Virus record (IMG/VR): IMGVR_UViG_3300032675_000147
Coordinates: 1 to 21,955 of that record
Direction: 5' to 3' (one strand)
Length of the DNA: 21,955 nt
From: a virus
Positions 7,863-15,559 of the stretch are shown piece after piece. The notes below the pieces were generated by a model that had not been told where the DNA came from, did no database searches, and saw nothing but the letters and a program-made list of their open reading frames with translations. A program made the position numbers and the translations under genes. Positions within the stretch are counted from its first letter, which is position 1, and each line of letters starts with the position of its first letter.

Positions 7863-9620
7863 TTAGTTAGTAATTCCTCCACTAAGGTTGATTACCAAAT
7901 TACCCACACCTGTGGAATTTCCTCCGATTTCGTTAAGTGTAGGTATTTCATTAGATGCACAGATAATGTCCCCTACTGTCAACGCTGTAATAGACCCTGA
8001 TGAAGCTGTAGAAGATACCGTTCCAGCTACGAGAGTGTAAGAGAAAGTTGTAGAGGTTATAGCTGTTACCACAAAAGTTCCGTTAAATGTGGTGTCTACT
8101 CCAGTAACAGATACAGTCTGACCTACTTGTAAAGTGTGTGTTCCGATAGTTAAAGTGGCCACGTTAGATGAATTAAGTGCCTTATTAGTTACTGTGTAGC
8201 TTTGATCTTTATCTGCTCTAACCATCTTAATAATATTTTGATTAGCAACTCCATCAATAGCTCCAATGGCATTGTGCACGTTAGGAACTGTAACAGGGTA
8301 CCCAAACGCCACATTGTCAATACTTAATAGTGTATTTATCGCTGCAGTGACGTTTGATAGAACAGAAGATTGACTAAATTTACTATCTACAGTTATGTTC
8401 ACAATAAGGTAAACGCCAACATACGTTGGAGGTTGAAACGTGATGCTGGTATTGCCTGGCGTTTTATCCTGCAAGTAGGCTAAAACGTTATTAGTGATCG
8501 TGTTAAATGTAGAGGTGGGGGTTATATTATCTGTGGCTACTCCAGGGTCACCTGCAGGGCATACATATAAAGTTACAGAAGAGTAAACGTTAGCAGTAGC
8601 AATAGCTTTAGAAACACCGTTTACTTGAACAGCTAAGCTTGCATAATCTAGCACGGACACTGCTCTGTTTACTGAACGAATGCTTAAAGGTGCGTTGACA
8701 CGGATAGAGTCTGTAGACTCTGGGTCCGCGCCCCCTGTTGCAGCCCCTGTTTGGTTTGAAACAGTAAGTCCTGCTGGGATAGAAGAGCTGCCAGGAACCT
8801 TAATTACGTATTTAATGGTGTTCTGTGCAACATTTCCTACAGCACCTCCGCCAATACGGTATGTTGCGTAAATAGGAACCCCTGAAGGTGGGACGCGTCC
8901 ACTAACGTTGTCACCAAACTCGATAGAGGTAACTCCGTTTGCATCTGTAAATACTTGGTACACAGGGTCATATCCGCCAGCATCAATAAGATATTGAACT
9001 TGTTGATATCCAACGCCACTAATAGTGACATTGATAGATCCACTAATAACACTGGGATTAGCTAGTTGGTATGTCTGATATAGTCCATTTGTAGACGTTC
9101 CCACAATCTCATTAGAAATTGTTTGCCCTTGAGTGGCTGGTACAGATACAGACCCATTAGCAGGTACTGTCCAAGAACCATCTGAAGTAGCTGTATTAGC
9201 GTTAGCTTCAAATAAAATTTGAGAAGTAGTTGCATTAGCTACTAATGACGTAGCTACTTGAGTTAAGGCAGGTAACGTAATATCTGAGCCAGTAGAGTTC
9301 TGAAAGGTAAGTGTTACCGTAGACGCCACGCTGTCTGTAGGCGTGTATCCTAGAAGGGTGGCTAGGCTAAGCACACTTTGTCTTTGAACAGCGCTAGTAA
9401 TAAACCCTTCATTTGCTGCTACATCTACATAGTAATTAAGAATGTCGCCCATGTATGCAAATAGCTCTAATAGAGTTATGCCGAAATCTGAAGGGTCGCG
9501 GTTGGTCCAGTTAGGTGAAGTGTTAGGGATAAGGTTGATCATATCCTGAAGGATTGAAAAGAAATCTCTGCTTGTATAGTCAATAGATGGAACGTACGTA
9601 GCTACGCTATTAGTTGCCAT
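7863..9620 (-). CDS. Baseplate J-like protein
   Basis: Baseplate wedge protein of the P2 gpJ / T4 gp6-gp47 family, which bridges hub and wedge and drives the baseplate change that triggers sheath contraction. The N-terminal part is characteristic: DYTSRDF at 14-20, then DPSDFGITLLELFAYMGDIL (42-61), LGYTP (90-94) and a long beta-rich core with IEFGDNVSGRVPPSG (233-247). The end carries the usual closing sequence VGDIICASNEIP (549-560). Inserted just before it, at about residues 483-545, is a beta-module also found twice in the next protein. The start at 9620 is preceded by GGAGGT and overlaps the gp25-like gene by 11 bases; the stop lies two bases before the gpI-like ATG. Adjacent gpJ and gpI genes follow the P2 order. 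Confidence 0.93.
   Translation of the reverse strand: MATNSVATYVPSIDYTSRDFFSILQDMINLIPNTSPNWTNRDPSDFGITLLELFAYMGDILNYYVDVAANEGFITSAVQRQSVLSLATLLGYTPTDSVASTVTLTFQNSTGSDITLPALTQVATSLVANATTSQILFEANANTATSDGSWTVPANGSVSVPATQGQTISNEIVGTSTNGLYQTYQLANPSVISGSINVTISGVGYQQVQYLIDAGGYDPVYQVFTDANGVTSIEFGDNVSGRVPPSGVPIYATYRIGGGAVGNVAQNTIKYVIKVPGSSSIPAGLTVSNQTGAATGGADPESTDSIRVNAPLSIRSVNRAVSVLDYASLAVQVNGVSKAIATANVYSSVTLYVCPAGDPGVATDNITPTSTFNTITNNVLAYLQDKTPGNTSITFQPPTYVGVYLIVNITVDSKFSQSSVLSNVTAAINTLLSIDNVAFGYPVTVPNVHNAIGAIDGVANQNIIKMVRADKDQSYTVTNKALNSSNVATLTIGTHTLQVGQTVSVTGVDTTFNGTFVVTAITSTTFSYTLVAGTVSSTASSGSITALTVGDIICASNEIPTLNEIGGNSTGVGNLVINLSGGITN
7986..8183 (-). repeat. Beta-module copy 3 (near the C-terminus of baseplate J)
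   Basis: Encodes residues about 480-545: SSNVATLTI, LQVGQTVSVTG, FNGTFVVTAI, TSTTFSYTL. The motifs are in the same order as the two copies in the adjacent gpI-like protein. The flanking sequence returns to normal baseplate J (VGDIICASNEIP), so the module reads as an insertion near the end of the family core. Confidence 0.75.
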
Positions 9621-10026
9621 TTGGGACCTCCGTTAATAAGTTTCCTGACTGATCAAATAAAGATGTTTGTATGGCAACTACATCTGCAGCTGTCCCAGTG
9701 CCGTAGTTATATTCAACATTTACATACGTTACGTCGGATGAATCTGTTGACAGAGTAACCCCTAGGAAATTAAGGGATGGAAGCCATTTAGAAAAACCAA
9801 TACTTATATCCTGCTCAATAGCAGAGGTAAGTCCGTTTATGTTTTCAAATACTTGAGCTCTTACGTTAGTACCAAATCCAGGTCTCATTAAACGCTCACT
9901 TAAAAGCGTCATAACTACTATAACAATTCTGTCTTGTACTATCTTTCGTGGATCTTCTGTGTAGGAAACCGCACCGTTCACATCAAAGCTAAAAGGTAAA
10001 GAGATGGCTCTAGGCGTTACACTCAT
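9610..10026 (-). CDS. gpW/gp25-like baseplate wedge protein
   Basis: A 138-aa protein of the GPW/gp25 family, a conserved part of the contractile baseplate wedge that contacts the first sheath ring. Typical features are the N-terminal LPFSFDVNGAVSYTEDPRKI (10-29), the region IVIVVMTLLSERLMRPGFGT (34-53), in which the R-P-x-F-G-T segment is the family hallmark, and a beta strand pair at the end. The length is usual for the family. The start overlaps the stop of the gpV-like gene (ATGA at 10026-10023) and the 3' end overlaps the start of baseplate J, consistent with equal production of wedge parts. Confidence 0.93.
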   Translation of the reverse strand: MSVTPRAISLPFSFDVNGAVSYTEDPRKIVQDRIVIVVMTLLSERLMRPGFGTNVRAQVFENINGLTSAIEQDISIGFSKWLPSLNFLGVTLSTDSSDVTYVNVEYNYGTGTAADVVAIQTSLFDQSGNLLTEVPNGN

Positions 10027-10517
10027 AGTTCAACTCCCATCCATACTGGAAAATTAGGGTCTCCTGCGATAAACATTACCCAAACCTTTTGCCCAATATT
10101 AGGGACTAATCGATGCGGTGTATGCTCTAAAGTACTAGTAGCATCATTGAAAGCCGTGCCAGAAGAGGCATTCCATTTATTAGCTGTGCTTAGTGTTGCT
10201 ACATGAGGATGCTTCAAAGTTCCAGCTCCGCTCTTTGCCACAACAGTTAATGCAGGTATAGTCACAGACCCGCCTTGCGGATCTGATGCTGTAGTAGGAG
10301 TTGTGGTCAATAAGGCCGCAACCTGAGAGGCAGTATGGGCTTGATGATCTGGGTGGTTAGAGTTATCATTAACTGGAAGGCAGGGTTTTGCCCAATCAGT
10401 CTCATCGGTACCTAATACCTGAGGCACTTGCAATTTAATCTTATTTTTAAGATCTGGGTCTTCATTATTAGTGCATATGCCCTCATACATACCATAGAAG
10501 CGAATGTCGCCGTTCAT
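10023..10517 (-). CDS. gpV/gp5-like OB-fold baseplate hub or spike-base protein
   Basis: A 164-aa protein related to the N-terminal OB-fold of T4 gp5 and P2 gpV, which sits between hub and spike. The opening FYGMYEGICTNNEDPDLKNK with the following IKLQVPQV (7-34) and the closing IGQKVWVMFIAGDPNFPVWM (141-160) are the expected first and last parts of that domain. Between them, about residues 51-136, lies an insertion rich in Ala, Thr, Ser and His (H55, H58, H61, H103, H105, H132, H135) that is not part of the usual OB-fold. No beta-helical needle follows, so the piercing tip must come from another gene not in this window. The ATG overlaps the hub gene stop (ATGA). Confidence 0.82.
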   Translation of the reverse strand: MNGDIRFYGMYEGICTNNEDPDLKNKIKLQVPQVLGTDETDWAKPCLPVNDNSNHPDHQAHTASQVAALLTTTPTTASDPQGGSVTIPALTVVAKSGAGTLKHPHVATLSTANKWNASSGTAFNDATSTLEHTPHRLVPNIGQKVWVMFIAGDPNFPVWMGVEL

Positions 10518-11863
10518 AGTATTTTTGGCACCTTACCTTGTGGGGCCGTATTAGTCTGATAGACGCTAGTAGACGGCTGTGTAATTGGGTCTAGTGTAAG
10601 TGTACCAGTGACCCATACAGGTCCATTGACCAACTGGCCGCTAGTAGTTGGTTTAGATCTGTTGGTTGCGATTCCAAAGTAACCTTTGGACTGAGGCCCA
10701 AGATTAAGGGACCCTTTAATTAGTTTTGTTACTGGCGCGATAGCCGTTTGTCGTACCCCTGGAACTATAGTGCGCGCTGGATTACTGGCTGGTGCTGTGA
10801 TTGTATTTCCGTCTGTCCACGTAACAGCCGATCCTAATGAATCTGTTCCAAGATGAAGCACAGTCGTATATGTTTGAGAGTTTCTCTCTGTTTCAATTAT
10901 TTTGTGCTCTGTTCCAAGAATGGTCCAATAACCGCTGTATGTAGAGCCAACTCCTTGTATATAAACAGGCATGTCTGGGCGCAAAGATGCGTTACCTTTT
11001 ACTTCAGCCGTACCTCTGTAAGGAAACATGTTTCTATTTTCAGCGGCTTCAGACTCATGAGCAGCTACCGTAGAGTCTGTAATAACTGTGGAGGTATCAA
11101 ACCTATCAAAAAACTCTGGAGAAGCTGTATTTTTAGTTGTCTTAGCCCTGGACTGTTTTGTAATAGATATTGGTGAAAGCGTGTTAGGGTCTAAACCAGA
11201 GACAGCTACGGCTGCTTTTGTTTCATCTCCACCGTACTCCATAGACTCACTTATGGTAGGCATGAACGAATATAGTGTTGATCCGTTGGGGTCGTTAGAC
11301 TCTCTCATAGTAAATACTGGAGCATTAGCCCGCATATTTGTGTAATCATAAAGCATAGGTTGAAAGTAAAGTTCAGTGTTTTGAGTTCGAAGAGTGTAGC
11401 CAGATTGCTTAGCTAAGCGTACACAAAGCTCCCAATCACTGTGCCCTGCTTGAGATACTTGAGGGTATATACGAGGATGTGGCACAGAGAAACAGACAAA
11501 GTTATTTCTCTTTGCAATTTGTTGAATAATGGCGTCTGCAGACAAACCTTTATAAACTTGTTGGTACTGGTTCTTCATTACAAAGGATGCACTTATGGCA
11601 GTTACCTCTGTAATACTTGTTCCAGTATCGCGGTTTAAGTTTACGTGGTGAACATACCCATAAAAAGTTCTAGAGTTTGACAGACTCGCTATTGTAAAAG
11701 ATATAGGAGAGCCTGCTTGAACGGAATCGTAATTTACGTTCCAGTCTCGAAATTGAATAACCGCTACCTCATGCTCATACCTGTTTTGGTACAAAGCTAA
11801 GTTGTACACCATTACAGGAGGCACACTGGTATTAGGGAAGTCTACGGATACGTAATTAAACAC
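10514..11863 (-). CDS. gpD/gp27-like baseplate hub protein
   Basis: A 449-aa tail hub protein of the late control gpD / gp27 family, expected to form the trimeric ring at the end of the tail tube on which gpV/gp5 sits. Its recognisable section is GLSADAIIQQIAKRNNF (106-122), then GHSDWELCVRLAKQSGYTLR (140-159) and LYFQP (165-169), the usual signature of hub domains in which a double-barrel continues into a helical segment. The C-terminal third is rich in Thr, Pro and Ser. The start is GTG at 11863 with AAGGAT just upstream, overlapping the LysM gene by 8 bases; the stop overlaps the gpV-like start. Hub-LysM-OB order matches other contractile systems. Confidence 0.88.
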   Translation of the reverse strand: MFNYVSVDFPNTSVPPVMVYNLALYQNRYEHEVAVIQFRDWNVNYDSVQAGSPISFTIASLSNSRTFYGYVHHVNLNRDTGTSITEVTAISASFVMKNQYQQVYKGLSADAIIQQIAKRNNFVCFSVPHPRIYPQVSQAGHSDWELCVRLAKQSGYTLRTQNTELYFQPMLYDYTNMRANAPVFTMRESNDPNGSTLYSFMPTISESMEYGGDETKAAVAVSGLDPNTLSPISITKQSRAKTTKNTASPEFFDRFDTSTVITDSTVAAHESEAAENRNMFPYRGTAEVKGNASLRPDMPVYIQGVGSTYSGYWTILGTEHKIIETERNSQTYTTVLHLGTDSLGSAVTWTDGNTITAPASNPARTIVPGVRQTAIAPVTKLIKGSLNLGPQSKGYFGIATNRSKPTTSGQLVNGPVWVTGTLTLDPITQPSTSVYQTNTAPQGKVPKIL

Positions 11864-12137
11864 TAGGTATCCTTATAACTGTTCCAGGAACGATGTTAGT
11901 AAAGTCTGGGATTTGAGGGTTGTACTCAGGTATGATCCACCAGTACTCTGGGTTTTTATAGTAAAGGTACGCAAGCTGATCTAAACGCTCGCCCTCAACG
12001 TATACATGGTCTTTGTAAGTCAACTTGCCTAAAAGTACCCGCTCATAAAAAACTATTGGATTGCCGTCACCATTAGGGGTGTTAGTTACAAATTCAATAG
12101 TCGAACGCTCATACCTAGAACCTTTTAGAATCGTCAT
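11856..12137 (-). CDS. LysM-like baseplate protein (gp53/gpX type)
   Basis: A 93-aa protein. Residues 44-92 form a LysM-like unit: GERLDQLAYLYYKNPEYWWI (49-68), then NPQIPDFTNIVPGT and an IRIP ending, the usual last strand of tail LysM domains (P2 gpX, T4 gp53 C-terminus, Afp7 C-terminus). In contractile tails this domain glues tube or wedge parts at the baseplate rather than degrading cell wall. The first 43 residues are a short beta-rich extension. The ATG makes a TAATG overlap with the preceding structural gene, supporting a shared function with that protein. Confidence 0.88.
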   Translation of the reverse strand: MTILKGSRYERSTIEFVTNTPNGDGNPIVFYERVLLGKLTYKDHVYVEGERLDQLAYLYYKNPEYWWIIPEYNPQIPDFTNIVPGTVIRIPSV

Positions 12138-13300
12138 TAAATAGCTCCTGCCGTCTGTGTTAGCATTGAGAATCCAAGGAAAGAAACTGTTATCTCAGTG
12201 TGTAGTGGGAGCATGTCCTGAGTAAATATAGAGTGCACAATCTGCATACTATCTATGTAACCTACATAAGAAAGGTTATTAATAGTAGGGCCGAACTGAA
12301 TAGCCACTGCTGTTGGATTTAAGAAAGCTACGTCAGCTGTGTGCTTGCCCAAAGCATTTGTCCAGTTTTTTTGATTTGATCCGCTTCCAGTACCTGTTCC
12401 GTTAAGCATCTTAAATATATACTCGACATCTGCCATAGTACCTAGTCGCAGTAATGCGTTAAGTTGGTCAATCGGTTGTTCAGGGTTTACTGGTTTTGAC
12501 GGGTATCCTCCAGCATAATAGCCTTGACTAATTAAAGTGTTGAGGGCTCCTTGGTCATAAGATCTGGTTTGATCAGCTCCGGTAGTTAAGGCAGCTCCTC
12601 CAGCACATGCAAAGTCGTTAACCCTATCAATTACTATGGAGAATGATATCTGCTCCATAGCACTAAACATTCCAGCTAGTCCTGCATACTGGTCAGTAGA
12701 GCTTGGAGTAACACTCATATTACGTGTAAGAGATGTGGTAATACTAGTAGGGTTCCATAGAAATTGAAAACCCCACTGATTGTCAACAGGGACACTAGAC
12801 TGTTTTACAACAGTTCCTGCTAATTGTGCTGCTGTGTAGTCTGTTACTGTTCCACCATTAGTTGCTTGTTTTGATGCATCAGTGTTTGTTATTACAGGGT
12901 CAGGTGCTTGAAAACACCACATACGTGATAAACGGTATCCGTCTGTAGTGATAGGTCCTGTTTTTAAAGAGTCTGTTTTTGCGGGCAAACTCCACAAATG
13001 AGGAGGCAAGTTAAACTTAATGTCTTTTGGAGTTGTGTTGCTTGGTGTAGGTTGTGGAGGTGGGGGAGGGGTAAACACAGCCTGTTTATTTGTTGTAAGT
13101 TTGCCGTTTAGTTCATAGTAACCGCCACCGCTTGAAGTAACAAACGGAACAGATAACTTTACAGCTTTATTTGTGTTTCCATATATGGCGTAATCGACAG
13201 CAGCTGTCTCTAAAATAGTTTTTCTTACTTGAGGGTCAAGTTTGCTTAGATCAACTGTGCCTATAGCGCCTTTACCTGAACTAGTTGTATTAGCGGCCAT
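12137..13300 (-). CDS. Tail/baseplate structural protein with CIS-tube-like segment
   Basis: A 387-aa protein not recognised over its full length. Residues 176-187 (WGFQFLWNPTSI) followed by strands to SFSIVIDRVNDF resemble the N-terminal domain of contractile injection system tube/LysM proteins such as Afp7, whose hallmark is a strand with F-x-(F/W)-N-P-x-S. It has a Gly/Ser linker near 56-60, a poly-Pro run (PPPPP, 78-82), and a beta-rich C-terminal third ending in EITVSFLGFSM. In Afp7 the corresponding domain and LysM are on one chain; here the LysM unit is the next gene, coupled by TAATG. I infer a tape-measure-proximal tube-to-baseplate adaptor. The tape measure lies immediately upstream, with 4 bases between the genes. 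The Shine-Dalgarno sequence is weak. Confidence 0.75.
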   Translation of the reverse strand: MAANTTSSGKGAIGTVDLSKLDPQVRKTILETAAVDYAIYGNTNKAVKLSVPFVTSSGGGYYELNGKLTTNKQAVFTPPPPPQPTPSNTTPKDIKFNLPPHLWSLPAKTDSLKTGPITTDGYRLSRMWCFQAPDPVITNTDASKQATNGGTVTDYTAAQLAGTVVKQSSVPVDNQWGFQFLWNPTSITTSLTRNMSVTPSSTDQYAGLAGMFSAMEQISFSIVIDRVNDFACAGGAALTTGADQTRSYDQGALNTLISQGYYAGGYPSKPVNPEQPIDQLNALLRLGTMADVEYIFKMLNGTGTGSGSNQKNWTNALGKHTADVAFLNPTAVAIQFGPTINNLSYVGYIDSMQIVHSIFTQDMLPLHTEITVSFLGFSMLTQTAGAI

Positions 13301-13304
13301 GGCG

Positions 13305-15362
13305 TTACTTCTTTCCTATAGATGCGGCGGGATTACTAAGTATGTTTTTAACTGCAGCTGCAATCTTCGCTGTGTCTGTAATTCCGTTAAATTGTATAGT
13401 AAATCCTCCGTAGTTAACGTTACCTGCTCCTGAACCAAATTCTGAGGAGGCTGCGGACGCTGCAGCATTTAAACTAGTAGGCATAGGTGCCGAAGAGGAC
13501 CCAGAGGCTACTCCGCTTGAAGTTCCTCCGCCCGCACCATAAGAGGTTCTCTTAGGGTCAACTTTTCCAGTTACCCATCCAGATTGAACGATAGATGCCC
13601 AAGTCTTTGAGCTAGAATCACCTTTACGCAGATTGGCAAGAATAGACTCATAACCTTCACCCTTTGTGTTAAGAAGGGTATCGGCATTAGCCAAAGCTCC
13701 TTGAGTCAAACTTGAGTACTTCTGTACTCCCTCTGAGTTAACAGACGTAGAACCAGACATACTTAGTGTGGTGTTCATAGGGTTATTCCATTGGGTTGGG
13801 TTGCTTCCCTTTTCGTACATCATCCATTGTTCTAATGTAGACCTATTAGCAGCGGTATTGGGAGCACCTATATCTTTAAAGAAACTAGACTCATAGGCAG
13901 CTATATCTCCTCCGCCAGCTTTTCCAGTAAACTTTCCTAAAAGATGGTTAGGTATAATAGTTCCATCAGACTTAGGAATAAAAAGCTCAGGTCCTTTTTC
14001 ACCAACAACGTATGGAAGATCGCCCTGACCCATAGGGCCGCCCTCTTTAACAGGCCCTCCATCAGCAAAGCCAATAAACGGAAGTATCTTACCGATAACT
14101 TTTGCTATGGTTCCTATAGTTCCTCCGCCTATACCTTGAACCAAAGAGTTTACAGCAGCTGCACCAGCAAATATTTTTACAGCGCTTTCAAACGTTGTGG
14201 CAGCCGTATTAATCTTAGTCGCTGCGTCATATCCTCCAGAGGCTGCAGAGGCTGTGCTTGTAAGGAGCTGCGTTTGAGCAGCTGTTTGGCTAGCTATATC
14301 TGAGACTGTTTGAGTTTGAATGCCAGCTTTAATAAGTTGAGACTTGCTTATAGTGTCTAGTTGCTGTCCGCCAAATTGAGCTTTAGCTAGCAACATGTTA
14401 GTTACCATCTGAACCATTGTGGCATCCCCGTTGAATAGGTTATTCAACATCCCATAGATACCGTTACCTGGGATAAGAGACGACTGAAGAGCTTGCTTTG
14501 TGGGAACTTTACCGCCGTTGTACTTTGTTAAGTAATTCCAAATCTGATCTACTACTTGGTCCATTGTCATCATAGACCCGTTGGCGCCACGAAGATTGAT
14601 GCCGATGGTGCGTAACATGTTAACTGTTCCAGGAGCATTTAGGCTAGCGCCTATCTCCTGTGTGGCTCCAGCTACACCTAGACCAGGCGTAAAGTTTGAA
14701 GCGCTTGCAGCACCTTGCATTACTTGGTTGAAGTTACTTGCTCCAGTAAGTCCTGTTGCTTGAGCAGCAGCTAAGGCGTTAGTGGTATCCATCGAGTTTA
14801 AAGCTGTGCCATTTCTAGCCAAAGAGTTCTGAAGAGATCTTACTGCAGAAGTCTGTTGCCCTAGAGTTCCTCCGTAGCCACCTTGACCATAGAACGCAGA
14901 ACGATTGGTAAGAAAGTCCTGCATAACTGCCGTCTGAGTAGATGGCAAAAGGTTTGATACAGCATCAGATATACCTTGGGCTTTAGCCATACCTTGGCTA
15001 AATGAAGCGGCTCCAGCAGCAACTTTATTAAAGATGCCGTTACCATTACCGTTATCTGCAACTTGATTGGTTGTAGGACCGGCAGTAGATCCGGCATTAG
15101 TTGTTCCAGATTTACCGTTGTCAGCTACCTTGTCCCCACCAAAGTTAGACGAGCTAATAGGGTTACCTTTAGAATCTAAAAGGGTAGGGATTTTAACGCT
15201 ATTAAGAGAGCGCACCATCTTGTCAATGGCAGGTTGAAGCGTATTAGTTATTACGGTAGAAAGGCCAAGAATATCCTTTTTAATGTTGGTGATAGACATG
15301 GAGACACTGCTACCGCCACCAACGCTAGAACCTATGTTTAAGGCAGCTTTGCTGTCGTCCAT
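13305..15362 (-). CDS. Tape measure protein with embedded lysozyme-like domain
   Basis: Tape measure protein, which sets tail length and is expelled first on infection. Evidence is its size (685 aa), position after the chaperone-like genes, Ala/Gly/Gln-rich helical middle (115-400), hydrophobic stretch near 405-431, and the widespread C-terminal tape-measure motif ADGGPVKEGG...YVVGEKGPELFIPKSDGTII (433-470). Residues 487-600 resemble a muramidase- or transglycosylase-like domain seen in some actinophage tail or lysin proteins: W513...E517, NNPMNT, GVQKYSS, a Y571 region and W596. E517 would be the candidate acid. By the rule of about 1.5 angstrom per residue the tail should be about 100 nm long. 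The ATG at 15362 makes a TAATG overlap with the chaperone-like ORF. Confidence 0.92.
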   Translation of the reverse strand: MDDSKAALNIGSSVGGGSSVSMSITNIKKDILGLSTVITNTLQPAIDKMVRSLNSVKIPTLLDSKGNPISSSNFGGDKVADNGKSGTTNAGSTAGPTTNQVADNGNGNGIFNKVAAGAASFSQGMAKAQGISDAVSNLLPSTQTAVMQDFLTNRSAFYGQGGYGGTLGQQTSAVRSLQNSLARNGTALNSMDTTNALAAAQATGLTGASNFNQVMQGAASASNFTPGLGVAGATQEIGASLNAPGTVNMLRTIGINLRGANGSMMTMDQVVDQIWNYLTKYNGGKVPTKQALQSSLIPGNGIYGMLNNLFNGDATMVQMVTNMLLAKAQFGGQQLDTISKSQLIKAGIQTQTVSDIASQTAAQTQLLTSTASAASGGYDAATKINTAATTFESAVKIFAGAAAVNSLVQGIGGGTIGTIAKVIGKILPFIGFADGGPVKEGGPMGQGDLPYVVGEKGPELFIPKSDGTIIPNHLLGKFTGKAGGGDIAAYESSFFKDIGAPNTAANRSTLEQWMMYEKGSNPTQWNNPMNTTLSMSGSTSVNSEGVQKYSSLTQGALANADTLLNTKGEGYESILANLRKGDSSSKTWASIVQSGWVTGKVDPKRTSYGAGGGTSSGVASGSSSAPMPTSLNAAASAASSEFGSGAGNVNYGGFTIQFNGITDTAKIAAAVKNILSNPAASIGKK

Positions 15363-15559
15363 TAGTACCTTCCATTCTTCCTAGCTCGTTCTATCCAGTT
15401 CCAACGCTCTCTTACAGACATGCTTTTTATATCCGCTAGAGTCCAACCAGTAAAAGTACGGGTCAAGTACTCGTACTGGTCTAACAAGTTTTCATAATCT
15501 TTTTCGTTATAAACGAAACAAATCAACAAGGCTAAGCGGAAGAGCGATGTCTTCTGCAC
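15362..15559 (-). CDS. Small downstream tail-assembly chaperone ORF (second frame)
   Basis: A 65-codon open frame between the 263-aa protein and the tape measure, in the position of P2 E' or Mu/lambda GT. It overlaps the 263-aa gene by 53 bases in the +1 frame. The part after that gene's stop encodes a plausible chaperone-like tail: DYENLLDQYEYLTRT, then WTLADIKSMSVRERWNW, a pattern (W-x-L-x-D-I...R-x-x-W) typical of these short proteins in contractile phages and injection systems. The only early start is GTG at 15559, with a weak Shine-Dalgarno sequence inside the upstream gene, and the overlapping codons do not look conserved. It may therefore be made by +1 frameshifting or by reinitiation. 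Its TAA overlaps the tape measure ATG. The reading frame is well supported; its true start is not. Confidence 0.75.
   Translation of the reverse strand: MQKTSLFRLALLICFVYNEKDYENLLDQYEYLTRTFTGWTLADIKSMSVRERWNWIERARKNGRY
15507..15521 (-). promoter_or_regulatory. Candidate +1 frameshift site before the chaperone stop codon
   Basis: Just before the TAA of the 263-aa gene the message reads UUG UUU CGU UUA UAA C. UUU followed by C lets tRNA-Phe (anticodon GAA) re-pair perfectly with UUC after a +1 step, entering the frame of the small downstream ORF. CGTT/AACG arms with a 3-base loop overlap the stop. No -1 slippery heptamer (X XXY YYZ) is visible in the overlap, and the downstream frame would in any case need +1 or -2. 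This is a sequence-based proposal only. Confidence 0.35.
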
